Positions 37,461 to 45,910 of a stretch of DNA of 64,000 bases are shown one piece after another. The position numbers and the translations under genes are program-made. Numbering within the stretch: the first letter of the stretch is position 1; every line of letters starts with the position of its first letter. The notes beneath the pieces were generated by a model. The model did no database searches and was not told where the DNA came from. It was given only the letters and a program-made list of their open reading frames with translations. The stretch comes from Massilia sp. Leaf139 (GTDB lineage: Bacteria; Pseudomonadota; Gammaproteobacteria; Burkholderiales; Burkholderiaceae_D). Location: the NCBI RefSeq assembly GCF_001424165.1, contig NZ_LMOJ01000026.1:124001-188000 (forward strand), given 5' to 3'.

Positions 37461-38971
37461 CAGCGGATCACCCCGTTCCAGTCCTGCTCGAACTCGTGCA
37501 CCAGCGACTGCGTGTTCAGGCGGTTCGGCGCCATCGGGCGGCGCTGCATGTCCGGCGGGAAGCTGAACATGGCGCGCGTCGTGTCCGCGTTCAGGTAGCG
37601 CAGCGGCAGCGCATAACGTTCCGGCGGCGCGTACTGCGCCTGCGGCGAGGCCATGATGAAGCCCCATTCGCCGAACGAGGGCACGTACAGGTGGTAAGGC
37701 CAGGTGCGCATTCCCACTTCGCGCAGGGTGGCGTCAATCGTCCAGTAGGCGTTCGGCGCGAAATAGGGAGAGGTCGACTGCACCACGATCAGGCCGTTCG
37801 CAGCCACGTGTTTTTTCAGGATGCCGTAGAAGGGCACCGAATACAGTTTGCCGAGCGCGAAGCTGGACGGGTCGGGGAAGTCGACGATGACCGCGTCGTA
37901 CAGGGTGTCGATCGTCTTCAGCCAGACGCCGGCGTCGGCGTTCACGACCTTCACGCGCGGGTCGGCGAAGGCATGCGCGTTGAGCTTCACCAGTTCCGGA
38001 CGGGTGGCGAAAGTGTGGGTCATGGCCGGGTCGAGGTCGACCAGGGTCACCTCTTCGATGTGCTTGTAGCGCAGCACTTCGCGCAGCGCCAGGCCGTCGC
38101 CGCCACCCAGCACCAGCACGCGCCGCGCCCACGGCAGCTGCTGCAGCGCCGGATGCACCAGCGCCTCGTGGTAGCGGTATTCGTCGCGCGAGGAGAACTG
38201 CAGGTTGCCGTTGATGTAGAGGCGCAGGTCGTCCTTCCAGCGCGTGATCACGAGGCGCTGGTAAGGCGTCGTGCTCGAATAGACGATCTCGTCGCCGAAC
38301 AGGCTGCGCTCGCCCCAGCCCACCATGCGGTCGGAGAGCATGAAGCCCAGCGCCAGTGCGAACAGCACGGCGCAGGCGCGCAGCACCCGTCCGCCCAGGT
38401 TCGCCAGTTCCGCGCGAAAGGCGTACAGCGTCCACAGCGCCACGCCGACATTGAGCATCCCGAACAGGAAGGCCGTGCGCACCAGGCCCAGATGCGGCGC
38501 CAGTACCAGCGGAAACAGCAGCGAGACGGCCAGCGCGCCGAGGTAGTCGAAGGTCAGCACCCGGCTCACCAGCTCGGCGAATTCGGTATTGCGCTCGTTC
38601 AGGGCGCGCATCACCAGCGGCACTTCCATCCCGACCATCATCCCGATCAGGAAGACCAGCGTGTAGAGCAGCGTGCGGAAGGGCCCGGCCATCCAGGTGA
38701 AGGCCATGAACAGCAGCGCGGCCGAGACGCCGCCGATCAGACCGACGGCCAGTTCGATGTCGATGAAGCGCCCCAGCACGTCCTCGTCGCGTACATATTT
38801 CGAGAAGTGGGCGCCGACGCCCATGGCGAACAAGTAGCAGCCGATGATGGTCGAAAACTGCAAGACCGAGTCGCCCAGCAGGTAGCTCGAGAGGGCGCCG
38901 GCGATCAGTTCGTAGGCCAGGCCACAGGATGCGACGACGAATACCGACAGTATAAGAATTCTTTTGGTCAT
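37460..38971 (-). CDS. membrane-fused spermidine synthase homologue (aminopropyltransferase)
   Basis: A 503-residue protein. The N-terminal 200 residues form about 6-7 transmembrane helices; residues 210-500 are a SpeE-type methyltransferase fold with RVLVLGGGDGLALREVLRY (SAM/dcSAM loop), VTLVDLDPAM, NADAGVWL and VIVDFPDPSSFALGKLYS (aspartates for the amine). Soluble SpeE is about 290 residues, so the membrane half is the distinctive part. It is first in a two-gene unit with the FAD enzyme and diverges from DUF350 across 65 bp. Confidence 0.87.
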   Translation of the reverse strand: MTKRILILSVFVVASCGLAYELIAGALSSYLLGDSVLQFSTIIGCYLFAMGVGAHFSKYVRDEDVLGRFIDIELAVGLIGGVSAALLFMAFTWMAGPFRTLLYTLVFLIGMMVGMEVPLVMRALNERNTEFAELVSRVLTFDYLGALAVSLLFPLVLAPHLGLVRTAFLFGMLNVGVALWTLYAFRAELANLGGRVLRACAVLFALALGFMLSDRMVGWGERSLFGDEIVYSSTTPYQRLVITRWKDDLRLYINGNLQFSSRDEYRYHEALVHPALQQLPWARRVLVLGGGDGLALREVLRYKHIEEVTLVDLDPAMTHTFATRPELVKLNAHAFADPRVKVVNADAGVWLKTIDTLYDAVIVDFPDPSSFALGKLYSVPFYGILKKHVAANGLIVVQSTSPYFAPNAYWTIDATLREVGMRTWPYHLYVPSFGEWGFIMASPQAQYAPPERYALPLRYLNADTTRAMFSFPPDMQRRPMAPNRLNTQSLVHEFEQDWNGVIR

Positions 38972-39036
38972 GAAACGGCTTTTGTTCTAAGATCGCGGTG
39001 CGTCATCAAAAAGATAATTTTCTTGGGAGAATCTGA

Positions 39037-39423
39037 GTGCCCGCCATCCTAGCCTATCTGCTGCACCTCGCGACAGCCATCGCCATGGTCATGGCATTTT
39101 TTGTCGTGTACACGCGGGTCACGCCGTATGACGAGGTGCACCTGATCCGAGAGGGGAACGGCGCCGCGGCCCTGTCGCTGGGCGGCACCCTGCTCGGCTT
39201 CTCGGTGACCGTGGCCGCGGCCCTCACCTACACCGGCAGCTACTATCAGTTCATCGGCTGGGGCGCGGTCGGCATGATCGTCCAGCTGATGGTCTTCGTC
39301 GTCGCCACGCGCCTGCTGCGCATGTCGAAAGACCAGATCGAAGCCAACAACTGCGCCTTCGGCGGCCTGCTCGGCGCCATTTCCTTGTCCATCGGCCTCA
39401 TCAACGCCGGCAGCATTTCCTAG
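39037..39423 (+). CDS. DUF350 membrane protein
   Basis: A 128-residue protein with four helices, of the YjfL-type DUF350 family: FFVVYTRVTPYDEVHLIREG, NGAAALSLGGTLLGFSVTVA and IEANNCAFGGLLGAISLSIG. GTG start with GGGAGA 7 bp upstream. It is first in the plus-strand series DUF350, SPFH, DUF4178, small peptide, SpeD. DUF350 proteins repeatedly neighbour polyamine-related enzymes and membrane-stress proteins; activity unknown. Confidence 0.87.
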   Translation: MPAILAYLLHLATAIAMVMAFFVVYTRVTPYDEVHLIREGNGAAALSLGGTLLGFSVTVAAALTYTGSYYQFIGWGAVGMIVQLMVFVVATRLLRMSKDQIEANNCAFGGLLGAISLSIGLINAGSIS

Positions 39424-39430
39424 CGACCGC

Positions 39431-39501
39431 CTGCCAAAGCCCCCATGGCGGCGTTGCATTGTCTTGCCGTACTAATCGCCTTGCCCTGGGGGCTTTGCCA
39501 G
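39431..39501. repeat. 71-bp palindromic intergenic element (copy 2)
   Basis: Arms CTGCCAAAGCCCCC (39431-39444) and GGGGGCTTTGCCAG (39488-39501), complementary except for one base. The core, read on the minus strand, is AGGGCAAGGCG...AGTACG...TGCAACGCCGCCAT, matching the core of the element at 9714-9816 while the arms are unrelated. It lies between DUF350 and the SPFH gene and may fold in their mRNA. Confidence 0.7.
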
Positions 39502-39536
39502 ACGGTCGAAAACCTTATTGTTTTACGGAGTCCATC

Positions 39537-40586
39537 ATGTCCATCGGTTCATTCATCAAGAAGCAGTTCATCGACGTCCTGCAGTGGAACGAAGAAGTCG
39601 ACGGCGTCCTCGCCTGGCGCTATCCGATGCAGGACTTTGAAATCCAGAACGGCGCCGTGCTCAACGTGCGCGAATCGCAGATGGCCGTGTTCGTGGACGA
39701 AGGCCGCATCGCCGACGTCTTCGGCCCCGGTTCGCACACGCTCACCACGCGCACCCTGCCGGTACTGACCAACCTGAAGAACTGGGACAAGCTGTTCGAT
39801 TCGCCTTTTAAATCGGATGTCTACTTCTTCAGCACGCGCCTGCAGACCGGCCGCAAATGGGGCACGCCGCAGCCGATCACGATCCGCGACAAGGACTTCG
39901 ACATGATCCGGGTGCGCGCCTTCGGCATGTACTCGTATCGCATCGCCGATCCGCGCGCCTTCTTCACCGAGATCAGCGGTACGCGCGCCAGCTACACCCG
40001 CGACGAGGTCGAAGACCAGCTGCGCGGCATCCTGATGGCGACCATGGCCTCCTCGCTGGGCACGTCCAACGTCGCTTTCCTCGACATGGCGGCCAACCAG
40101 GCGCTGATGGCGCAGCAGGTGCGCAAGGATCTGATCGTCGCCTTCGCCCGCTACGGCATCGGCCTGGACGAATTCAATGTCGCCAGCGTCAGCCTGCCGG
40201 AAGAACTGCAGGCGGCGCTGGACGAGCGCATCTCGGCCGGCATGAAGGGCGGCCTGGGCGCCGACAAGATGGGCGGCTTCACCCAGTTCCAGGTCGCCAG
40301 CAGCATCCCGCTGGCGGCGCAGAACGAAGGGGGCCTGGCCGGCATCGGCGCCAGCGTCGGCGCCGGCGTGGCGGTCGGCCAGGCGATGGCGCAGAGCATG
40401 GGCGGCGCCTTCGCGCAGCCGGCCATGCCGGCTGCCCCGGCCGCACCGGCTGCCCCTGCGGCACCGGCGGCCGAGCCGATCGAGGAGCGCCTCGGCAAGC
40501 TCAAGGCCCTGCTCGACAAGGGCCTGATCTCCGCCGCCGACTACGACAGCACGAAGGCCGAGCTGCTGAAAAAGCTGATCGGTTAA
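39537..40586 (+). CDS. SPFH/band-7 domain protein with C-terminal SHOCT motif
   Basis: A 349-residue protein. The SPFH-like domain spans about 20-235 (VFVDEGRIADVFGPGSHTL, VRAFGMYSYRIADPRAFF, VRKDLIVAFARYGIGLDEF). A Gly/Ala-rich hinge follows, and the last 35 residues are a SHOCT-type oligomerisation motif (ERLGKLKALLDKGLISAADY). No transmembrane helix, so it probably assembles on the inner membrane, as flotillin-like proteins do. GGAG lies 6 bp before ATG 39537. The next gene follows in 10 bp. Confidence 0.85.
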   Translation: MSIGSFIKKQFIDVLQWNEEVDGVLAWRYPMQDFEIQNGAVLNVRESQMAVFVDEGRIADVFGPGSHTLTTRTLPVLTNLKNWDKLFDSPFKSDVYFFSTRLQTGRKWGTPQPITIRDKDFDMIRVRAFGMYSYRIADPRAFFTEISGTRASYTRDEVEDQLRGILMATMASSLGTSNVAFLDMAANQALMAQQVRKDLIVAFARYGIGLDEFNVASVSLPEELQAALDERISAGMKGGLGADKMGGFTQFQVASSIPLAAQNEGGLAGIGASVGAGVAVGQAMAQSMGGAFAQPAMPAAPAAPAAPAAPAAEPIEERLGKLKALLDKGLISAADYDSTKAELLKKLIG

Positions 40587-40596
40587 GCGCGCGTCG

Positions 40597-42063
40597 ATGC
40601 AGAACGTTTCCTGTCCTTCCTGCGGCGCACCGGTTCAATTCCGCTCGCACGCCTCCGTCATGGCCGTGTGCGAGTTCTGCCGCGCCAGCATCGTCAAGGA
40701 CGCCGATGCCGTGCGCGACCTGGGCAAGATGGCGCAGGTGCTGGAGGATTATTCGCCGCTGCAGATCAATGCGGAAGGCGTGCACGCCGGGCGCCGCTTC
40801 ACCGTGGTCGGGCGCATCCAGCTGCGTTATGCGGACGGGTTCTGGAACGAGTGGTACCTGCTGTTCGACGACGGCGCAGCCGGCTGGCTGGGCGACGCCT
40901 CCGGCCAGTACATGCTGACCATTCCGCAGCCGAACGGCTGGACGCGCTGGCCCGCCTTCGGCGACATCCTCCCCGGGAAAACCTACCTGATCGGCGACGG
41001 CCACTTCACCGCGGCCGACCGGCGCGAGGCCGACTGCATCGGCGGCCAGGGCGAGCTGCCGTTTCGCGTCGGAGCCGGCTGGAAGGCACGGGTGGCGGAC
41101 TTCCGCCGCGAGCGCGCCTTCGTCACGCTCGACTTTTCCGACGGCGACGCGCCGCTGCTTTACAAGGGCTTCGCCGTCACCCTGCCCGACCTGAAATTCC
41201 AGCTGCTGCGCGACGCCGAGCAGATCAAGGATAGCGCCGGCAAGTACCGCGGCCGCGTCGAGTCCCTGCTCTGCCCCGCATGCGGCTTCGCGATCGGCTA
41301 CCTGCCCGGCATGGCCAGCAACCTGGTCTGCCCGTCCTGCAGCACGCGCCTGGATGCGGCCACGCCGCAGGTGCAGGTGCTGACCAAGGGCGAACAGGCC
41401 GAGCGCCGTGCGATGACGCTGCCTCTGGGCGCGATCGCGAAGATCGGCGACAAGGCCTATCGCGTACTCGGCGCCATGGTGCGCATGGACGAGGAAGGCA
41501 GCGAGTGGAGCGAATACCTGATGTTCACGCCCGCGGGCGACTTCTTCTGGCTGGTCGAGACCGAGGAAGGCTGGTCGCGCGCGACGGTGCTCGACGCCTG
41601 GCCGCAGCCGGCCGAGCCGGATGCGCTCTCCGTCAGCCTCGACAAGATCGCCTACCGCCGCCTGTACGAGTACGAGGCGACCGTGACCTATGTGATCGGC
41701 GCCTTCAACTGGCGCGTGGCGCAGGGCGAGCGCGTGCGCGTGGCCGAATTCGAGCGCGGCACGGCGCGCCTGGCGGCGGAACGCACGCGCGAGGAACTGA
41801 CCTGGACGCGCTCGACGCCGGTCGCCCTTGACCAGCTGCGCGCCTGGTTCGGCACGGCCGCCCCCAAGCAGGCGGCGCAGCCGGCCAGCGGCGCCGCGTC
41901 CGGCAAGGCCGGGATGTGGGACATGATCGGCCGCTCGGTCTTGTGGCTGCTCGGGCTGAATTTCATCCCACTACTGTTTAACTTCTCGGGCGTGTTCTTC
42001 CTTCTGGCCCTCGGCGCGCTGGCCCTGGTGCTGCCGCCCATGTTCGCGCCCTGGAAAGAATGA
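40597..42063 (+). CDS. DUF4178 protein with zinc ribbons and C-terminal membrane segment
   Basis: A 488-residue protein. An N-terminal zinc ribbon is CPSCGAP...CEFCRAS; a second is CPACGFA...CPSCSTR at about 225-250. Two DUF4178 repeats flank it (VVGRIQLRYADGFWNEWYLLF and YRVLGAMVRMDEEGSEWSEY). The last 45 residues are strongly hydrophobic (VLWLLGLNFIPLLFNFSGVF), giving a membrane anchor. It follows the SPFH gene by 10 bp and precedes the small membrane peptide by 4 bp. DUF4178 is typically found with SpeD and DUF350 genes; role unknown. Confidence 0.85.
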   Translation: MQNVSCPSCGAPVQFRSHASVMAVCEFCRASIVKDADAVRDLGKMAQVLEDYSPLQINAEGVHAGRRFTVVGRIQLRYADGFWNEWYLLFDDGAAGWLGDASGQYMLTIPQPNGWTRWPAFGDILPGKTYLIGDGHFTAADRREADCIGGQGELPFRVGAGWKARVADFRRERAFVTLDFSDGDAPLLYKGFAVTLPDLKFQLLRDAEQIKDSAGKYRGRVESLLCPACGFAIGYLPGMASNLVCPSCSTRLDAATPQVQVLTKGEQAERRAMTLPLGAIAKIGDKAYRVLGAMVRMDEEGSEWSEYLMFTPAGDFFWLVETEEGWSRATVLDAWPQPAEPDALSVSLDKIAYRRLYEYEATVTYVIGAFNWRVAQGERVRVAEFERGTARLAAERTREELTWTRSTPVALDQLRAWFGTAAPKQAAQPASGAASGKAGMWDMIGRSVLWLLGLNFIPLLFNFSGVFFLLALGALALVLPPMFAPWKE

Positions 42064-42067
42064 GCGC

Positions 42068-42232
42068 ATGAAAAAATACTATGTCCTCTACGCCGTCGTC
42101 GTGGTTGCGGTGATCACCATCCTGTCCTGGGTGTCGATGTTCAGTTCCACCAGCAGCAGCAGCGGCGGCGGCGGCCGCTATTACGGCAGCGGCAGCAGCG
42201 GCGGCTATTACGGCGGCGGCGGTCACAAGTGA
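42068..42232 (+). CDS. 54-residue Gly/Ser/Tyr-rich single-pass membrane peptide
   Basis: A very small gene between DUF4178 and speD: a start MKKYYVLYAVVVVAVITILSW forms one N-in helix, and the tail is Ser, Gly and Tyr rich (RYYGSG and GGYYGGGG repeats) ending HK. It starts 4 bp after the DUF4178 stop and overlaps speD by 4 bp (GTGA), so it must be translated for efficient speD coupling. The tidy junctions make a real gene likely. Function unknown. Confidence 0.7.
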   Translation: MKKYYVLYAVVVVAVITILSWVSMFSSTSSSSGGGGRYYGSGSSGGYYGGGGHK

Positions 42233-42588
42233 GCAGCGTTCACCGCCCGGCCGGTCTGCACCTGCTCGCCGACCTGCACGGCATCGCGCCCGAACTGCTG
42301 ACCGATGCGGATCGCATCGACGTCTTGCTGCGCGAAGCGGCATTGGCCGCCGGCGCACGCATCCTGCACAGCCACTTCCACACCTTCGGCCCCGGCATGG
42401 GCGTGACCGGCGTGCTGCTGCTGGCCGAATCGCATATTTCGATCCACACCTGGCCCGAGGTCGGCTTCGCCGCGGCCGACATCTTCATGTGCGGCGCCGC
42501 GCGGCCGGATCTGGCGCTCGCACTGATCGAAACGAGCCTGCAGCCGGCGTCGCGCGAGGTGCGGATCGTCGAACGCGGCCGGCTATAA
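42229..42588 (+). CDS. speD: SpeD-type pyruvoyl-dependent decarboxylase (S-adenosylmethionine decarboxylase family)
   Basis: A 119-residue proenzyme of the short bacterial class. The self-cleavage site lies in LLAESHISIHTWPE: Glu67-Ser68 becomes the beta C-terminus and the pyruvoyl N-terminus. The catalytic Cys is probably in IFMCGAARPD (Cys near 83). In most bacteria this enzyme makes decarboxylated SAM for SpeE. Some SpeD homologues are known to have shifted to ornithine or arginine decarboxylation, so substrate is open. GTG start overlaps the small peptide gene. Confidence 0.85.
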   Translation: MSSVHRPAGLHLLADLHGIAPELLTDADRIDVLLREAALAAGARILHSHFHTFGPGMGVTGVLLLAESHISIHTWPEVGFAAADIFMCGAARPDLALALIETSLQPASREVRIVERGRL

Positions 42589-42618
42589 TCGCCGCTCGAC
42601 AAGCTTGGCGAAAACATC

Positions 42619-43869
42619 ATGACCGAATCCGACAACGTAAAAGCTGCGCCCAAGGCCCTGGGCCATATTCGCGTGCTCGACCTGTCGCGCGTGCTGGCCG
42701 GCCCCTGGTGTGCGCAGAACCTGGCCGACCTTGGCGCCGACGTGATCAAGATCGAGCGCCCCGGCTGCGGCGACGACACGCGCGCCTGGGGCCCGCCGTA
42801 TGCGAAGGACGCGAACGGCCAGGACACGGGCGAAGCGGCATACTACCTCTCGGCCAACCGCGGCAAGCGCTCGGTGACGGTCGATATCGCCACGCCCGAA
42901 GGCCAGGCCCTGATCCGCGACCTGGCGCGCCATGCGGACGTGGTGCTGGAAAATTACAAGGTCGGGCAGTTGAAACGCTATGGCCTCGACTACGAGTCGC
43001 TGAAGGCGGTCAAGCCGGATCTCGTTTACTGCTCGATCACCGGCTTCGGCCAGGACGGGCCGTATGCGCACCGCGCCGGCTACGACTTCCTGATCCAGGG
43101 CATGGGCGGCCTGATGTCGGTGACGGGCGAGCGCGACGAACTGCCCGGCGGCGGCCCGCAAAAGGCCGGCGTGGCGCTGACCGACCTGATGACCGGCATG
43201 TACGCGACCATCGCCGTGCTGGCCGCGCTGACCCATCGCGACCGTACCGGCGAAGGCCAGTACATCGACATGGCCCTGCTCGACACGCAGGTGGCGATGC
43301 TGGCCAACGTCGGCAGCAATTACCTCAACAGCGGCAAGGCGCCCAGGCGCTGGGGCAATGCCCACGCCAACATCGTGCCGTATCAGACCTTCGCGTGCTC
43401 CGATGGCCACATCATCGTCGCGGCCGGGAACGACGGCCAGTACCAGAAGTTCGTCGAAGCCGGCGGCCGCCCCGAACTAGCGCGCGATCCTCGCTTCGCG
43501 ACCAATCCTTCGCGCGTTCAGCACCGCGACGTGCTGGTGCCGCTGCTGGCGGAGATGGTGGCGACCCGCAGCCGCGATGAATGGATCGCGCAACTGGAAG
43601 CGGTCGGCGTGCCCTGCGGGCCGATCAACGACGTCGGCGAAGTCTTCGCCAACGAACAGGTGCAGGCGCGCGGCATGGCGGTCGAGCTGCCGCACCCGAG
43701 CGCCGGCAAGGTCACGCTGGTACGCAGCCCGATGAAGATGTCGGCCACGCCGGCAACGAGCGACAAGGCGCCACCGCTGCTCGGCGAGCATACCGACGAG
43801 GTGCTACGCGAAGTGCTGGAACGGAGCGAGGAAGAGATCGCGGCGCTCAAGGCGCGCGGGGTGGTGTAA
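42619..43869 (+). CDS. CaiB/BaiF (class III) CoA-transferase
   Basis: A 416-residue family III CoA-transferase. Typical segments: LGHIRVLDLSRVLAGPWCAQ, LADLGADVIKIERPGCGDDT, the catalytic-Asp region YDFLIQGMGGLMSVTG, and TGEGQYIDMALLDTQ. Such enzymes exchange CoA between carboxylic acids (formyl-CoA, carnitine, succinyl-CoA types); substrate unclear. It starts 30 bp after speD but is probably a separate function. Confidence 0.9.
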   Translation: MTESDNVKAAPKALGHIRVLDLSRVLAGPWCAQNLADLGADVIKIERPGCGDDTRAWGPPYAKDANGQDTGEAAYYLSANRGKRSVTVDIATPEGQALIRDLARHADVVLENYKVGQLKRYGLDYESLKAVKPDLVYCSITGFGQDGPYAHRAGYDFLIQGMGGLMSVTGERDELPGGGPQKAGVALTDLMTGMYATIAVLAALTHRDRTGEGQYIDMALLDTQVAMLANVGSNYLNSGKAPRRWGNAHANIVPYQTFACSDGHIIVAAGNDGQYQKFVEAGGRPELARDPRFATNPSRVQHRDVLVPLLAEMVATRSRDEWIAQLEAVGVPCGPINDVGEVFANEQVQARGMAVELPHPSAGKVTLVRSPMKMSATPATSDKAPPLLGEHTDEVLREVLERSEEEIAALKARGVV

Positions 43870-43882
43870 GCGGTGTGGAAAA

Positions 43883-43912
43883 CGCCGGCCACGCGTGTTG
43901 CGTGGGCCGGCG
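43883..43912. terminator. hairpin between convergent CoA-transferase and coiled-coil gene
   Basis: CGCCGGCC and ACGC pair with GCGT and GGCCGGCG, one bulged G. There is no U-tract. It lies 13 bp past the CoA-transferase stop. Confidence 0.45.
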
Positions 43913-43933
43913 GAAGCTGCTTAGTGCAGCTGT

Positions 43934-44260
43934 TTAGTGCAGCTTGTGCTTGAAGTCGGACAGCTCGGCATGCACGCGGGTGACGACCGCCTCCAGATGC
44001 GCCGGCACCTGCTTGCTGGAACGGCTGATCCGCTTGGCCTCGTCGCCCATGTCCTCCAGGCTGTCGACGCACTGGACGATGCGCGCCTCATCGTTCGACT
44101 GCATCACATCGCGCGCCTGCTTCACTTCACGCGCAATGCGCTCGATACAATCACGCATCTCGGGCGGCGTATCCTGCGACGCCCTGCAGGCCTGCTCGGC
44201 TTCACCGATGGTCTGCTGCAGATGGCTGTAACGTTGCTGGATTTCGTTGGCTTGCAGCAT
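43934..44260 (-). CDS. small helical protein (coiled coil)
   Basis: A 108-residue all-helical hydrophilic protein (MLQANEIQQRYSHLQQTIGE...FKHKLH) with Cys at about residues 24, 37 and 65. No family recognised. AGGAGG 6 bp before ATG 44260 selects this start over 44293. The stop region carries a 13-bp tandem duplication of TTAGTGCAGC (43921 and 43934), so the sense end LH-stop sequence is duplicated just downstream. Probably a cytoplasmic adapter of unknown role. Confidence 0.65.
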   Translation of the reverse strand: MLQANEIQQRYSHLQQTIGEAEQACRASQDTPPEMRDCIERIAREVKQARDVMQSNDEARIVQCVDSLEDMGDEAKRISRSSKQVPAHLEAVVTRVHAELSDFKHKLH

Positions 44261-44685
44261 GATGACCTCCTGAACATAAAGAGAGCGGATCATTTTAGCG
44301 CTGGATCAGGATAAGGTGCGCGCCCCTGCATTATTGCTGACTAAGACTGCGACCGCCGTGCTGGTGACTGACGACCGGCCGGTGACAGCTGGACAAAGCT
44401 CATCAATGTACCGTTTCCATCTCGATAACCCCATGTCAGTGACTATGGCTTAGAATAATCAGCTGCGGTCAGATAGACAAATGCTCCGGTTGAGTTATTA
44501 CAAATGAACCCGTGAACTTTTCCGCCGTTTTTTCAACCTCTCGTGTGCTTTGTATTACCCCTTGCAAAGCAACGACTATAAAAAAATATTATTGATATAA
44601 GACCAACGATATTTTTCCCATCTTTATCCATTGACTCACTAACCCTCTCTGATTCTCTGCGCCAACTTGGTTGAAACTAATCTTC
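44261..44685. other. 425-bp gene-free AT-rich region at the edge of the effector cargo
   Basis: The composition turns AT-rich from about 44400, with runs such as ATAAAAAAATATTATTGATAT (near 44578). No ORF, inverted repeat or attachment site was recognised. It marks the right edge of imported cargo and may hold terminator or promoter signals for neither strand in particular. Confidence 0.5.
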
Positions 44686-45765
44686 TTAATCTCCATCCCA
44701 TTGCCAGATTGTTTTCCCGTAATCAGAGTTCACGGCTGGAAATCGTTCGCCGCAATGAAAACGGCGGCGTGAATTCGCTGCAGCTGGGGAAAAATAGAAC
44801 CCTTCTTTCATACATTGTTCACCAGCCATGGCACGCAAGGTCTCCAGTTGCGCTGGTTGCAGTTCAAACCTCAGGGTTTCATACTCATCCTTTACAAGCT
44901 CTACATAACACCACCGCGACGGAGCTGAAGTAAAGGCGTTGCGAGCAACCAGACTCGGGGCGAGCTCCGAAGTCTGTGAATCTTCAAAAAACGGATCACC
45001 GGTTAGGTCTTGGTTTGACTTATCAAGGACAAATTGAAGCATGGCTTTACCGTCCATCCATAATCCCGCCCTGCCAACTGCTGCTAGTGCGGCTTTTCCT
45101 GTGGCATTAAACGTCGTAGCGTCCAATAGCCGACCGCTGGATGAGCCAGTCCATGCAAATTGCAACGCCGCGTCGGGATTGTTCATTGACACGTACACGC
45201 CTGTCTTTGGCGGTAATTGGCCACTGTCTGCCGTAAGATCAGAAAGAACCTTTACTTTCGGTAGGACAGGAAATAGAGCTGAATGGCTTTGCCATGCCAA
45301 GGTCAACCCAAAGTCGTCCCACCTGGTCGCAGCCGTCGTTCGCTCCATCGTTTCGTCGATGTATCCTGCGTACTTGTATAGTTCTTCGAACATTTCATCA
45401 AATTGATTCTGCTCCATCGGGGTCGCCCACTGCATGGAGAATTCGCTAATAGCCCGGGCACACTGGTATGCACCTGTTTTGTGAAAGATGTTCGATCTTT
45501 GATCAGCAATGTTCTGTATGACGGACTGCTGGAACTCTCTTAACAAAGGCCAACCATTATTTGCCCAGTTTTCTCCTGTATTACGATTTCCCCATTGCTT
45601 ACTTCGGAGATATACGTCTCGGCCTTCCGCATCGCTGGTATCGAGAACGTCCTCCACAAAAACTCTTAGCGCATGCACACGATCTCTTAGACCTTCGAGA
45701 TAACTCAACGAAGCAAAGTGATACAGTAAGATAGCCTGCTTTTTCTGCCATTGGGATAGATCCAT
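44686..45765 (-). CDS. putative T6SS immunity protein (Imm71/Imm72-like)
   Basis: A 359-residue protein with a helical N-terminal half (MDLSQWQKKQAILLYHFASL...) and an alpha/beta C-terminal half. The stretch LPPKTGVYVSMNNPDAALQFAWTG followed by GRLLDATTFNATGKAALAAVGR resembles Imm71/Imm72 family immunity proteins as I recall them. It follows the split effector by about 145 bp and shares its low GC. ATG 45765 or 45768 has GAGG just upstream; 45783 is less likely. Its expected role is to neutralise the cognate effector in self and kin. Confidence 0.62.
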   Translation of the reverse strand: MDLSQWQKKQAILLYHFASLSYLEGLRDRVHALRVFVEDVLDTSDAEGRDVYLRSKQWGNRNTGENWANNGWPLLREFQQSVIQNIADQRSNIFHKTGAYQCARAISEFSMQWATPMEQNQFDEMFEELYKYAGYIDETMERTTAATRWDDFGLTLAWQSHSALFPVLPKVKVLSDLTADSGQLPPKTGVYVSMNNPDAALQFAWTGSSSGRLLDATTFNATGKAALAAVGRAGLWMDGKAMLQFVLDKSNQDLTGDPFFEDSQTSELAPSLVARNAFTSAPSRWCYVELVKDEYETLRFELQPAQLETLRAMAGEQCMKEGFYFSPAAANSRRRFHCGERFPAVNSDYGKTIWQWDGD

Positions 45766-45910
45766 CATCAACCTCACATGCATGAATTTTTTAGTGAATA
45801 TGGAATTCGGGGTGATAACGCGATTATTTTCCCAAAACCGTTGCTTGACCCGGCAGATGTGGAAGACCTATTCTTCCCGAGAAACCAGCCCCTTCGAAAT
45901 CAGTGTATCC

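Noticed and set aside
33576..37598. 1340-codon plus-strand frame
   Set aside because: It crosses the AraC, antiporter and FAD genes in a wrong frame; the translation has no domain and is Arg-rich.
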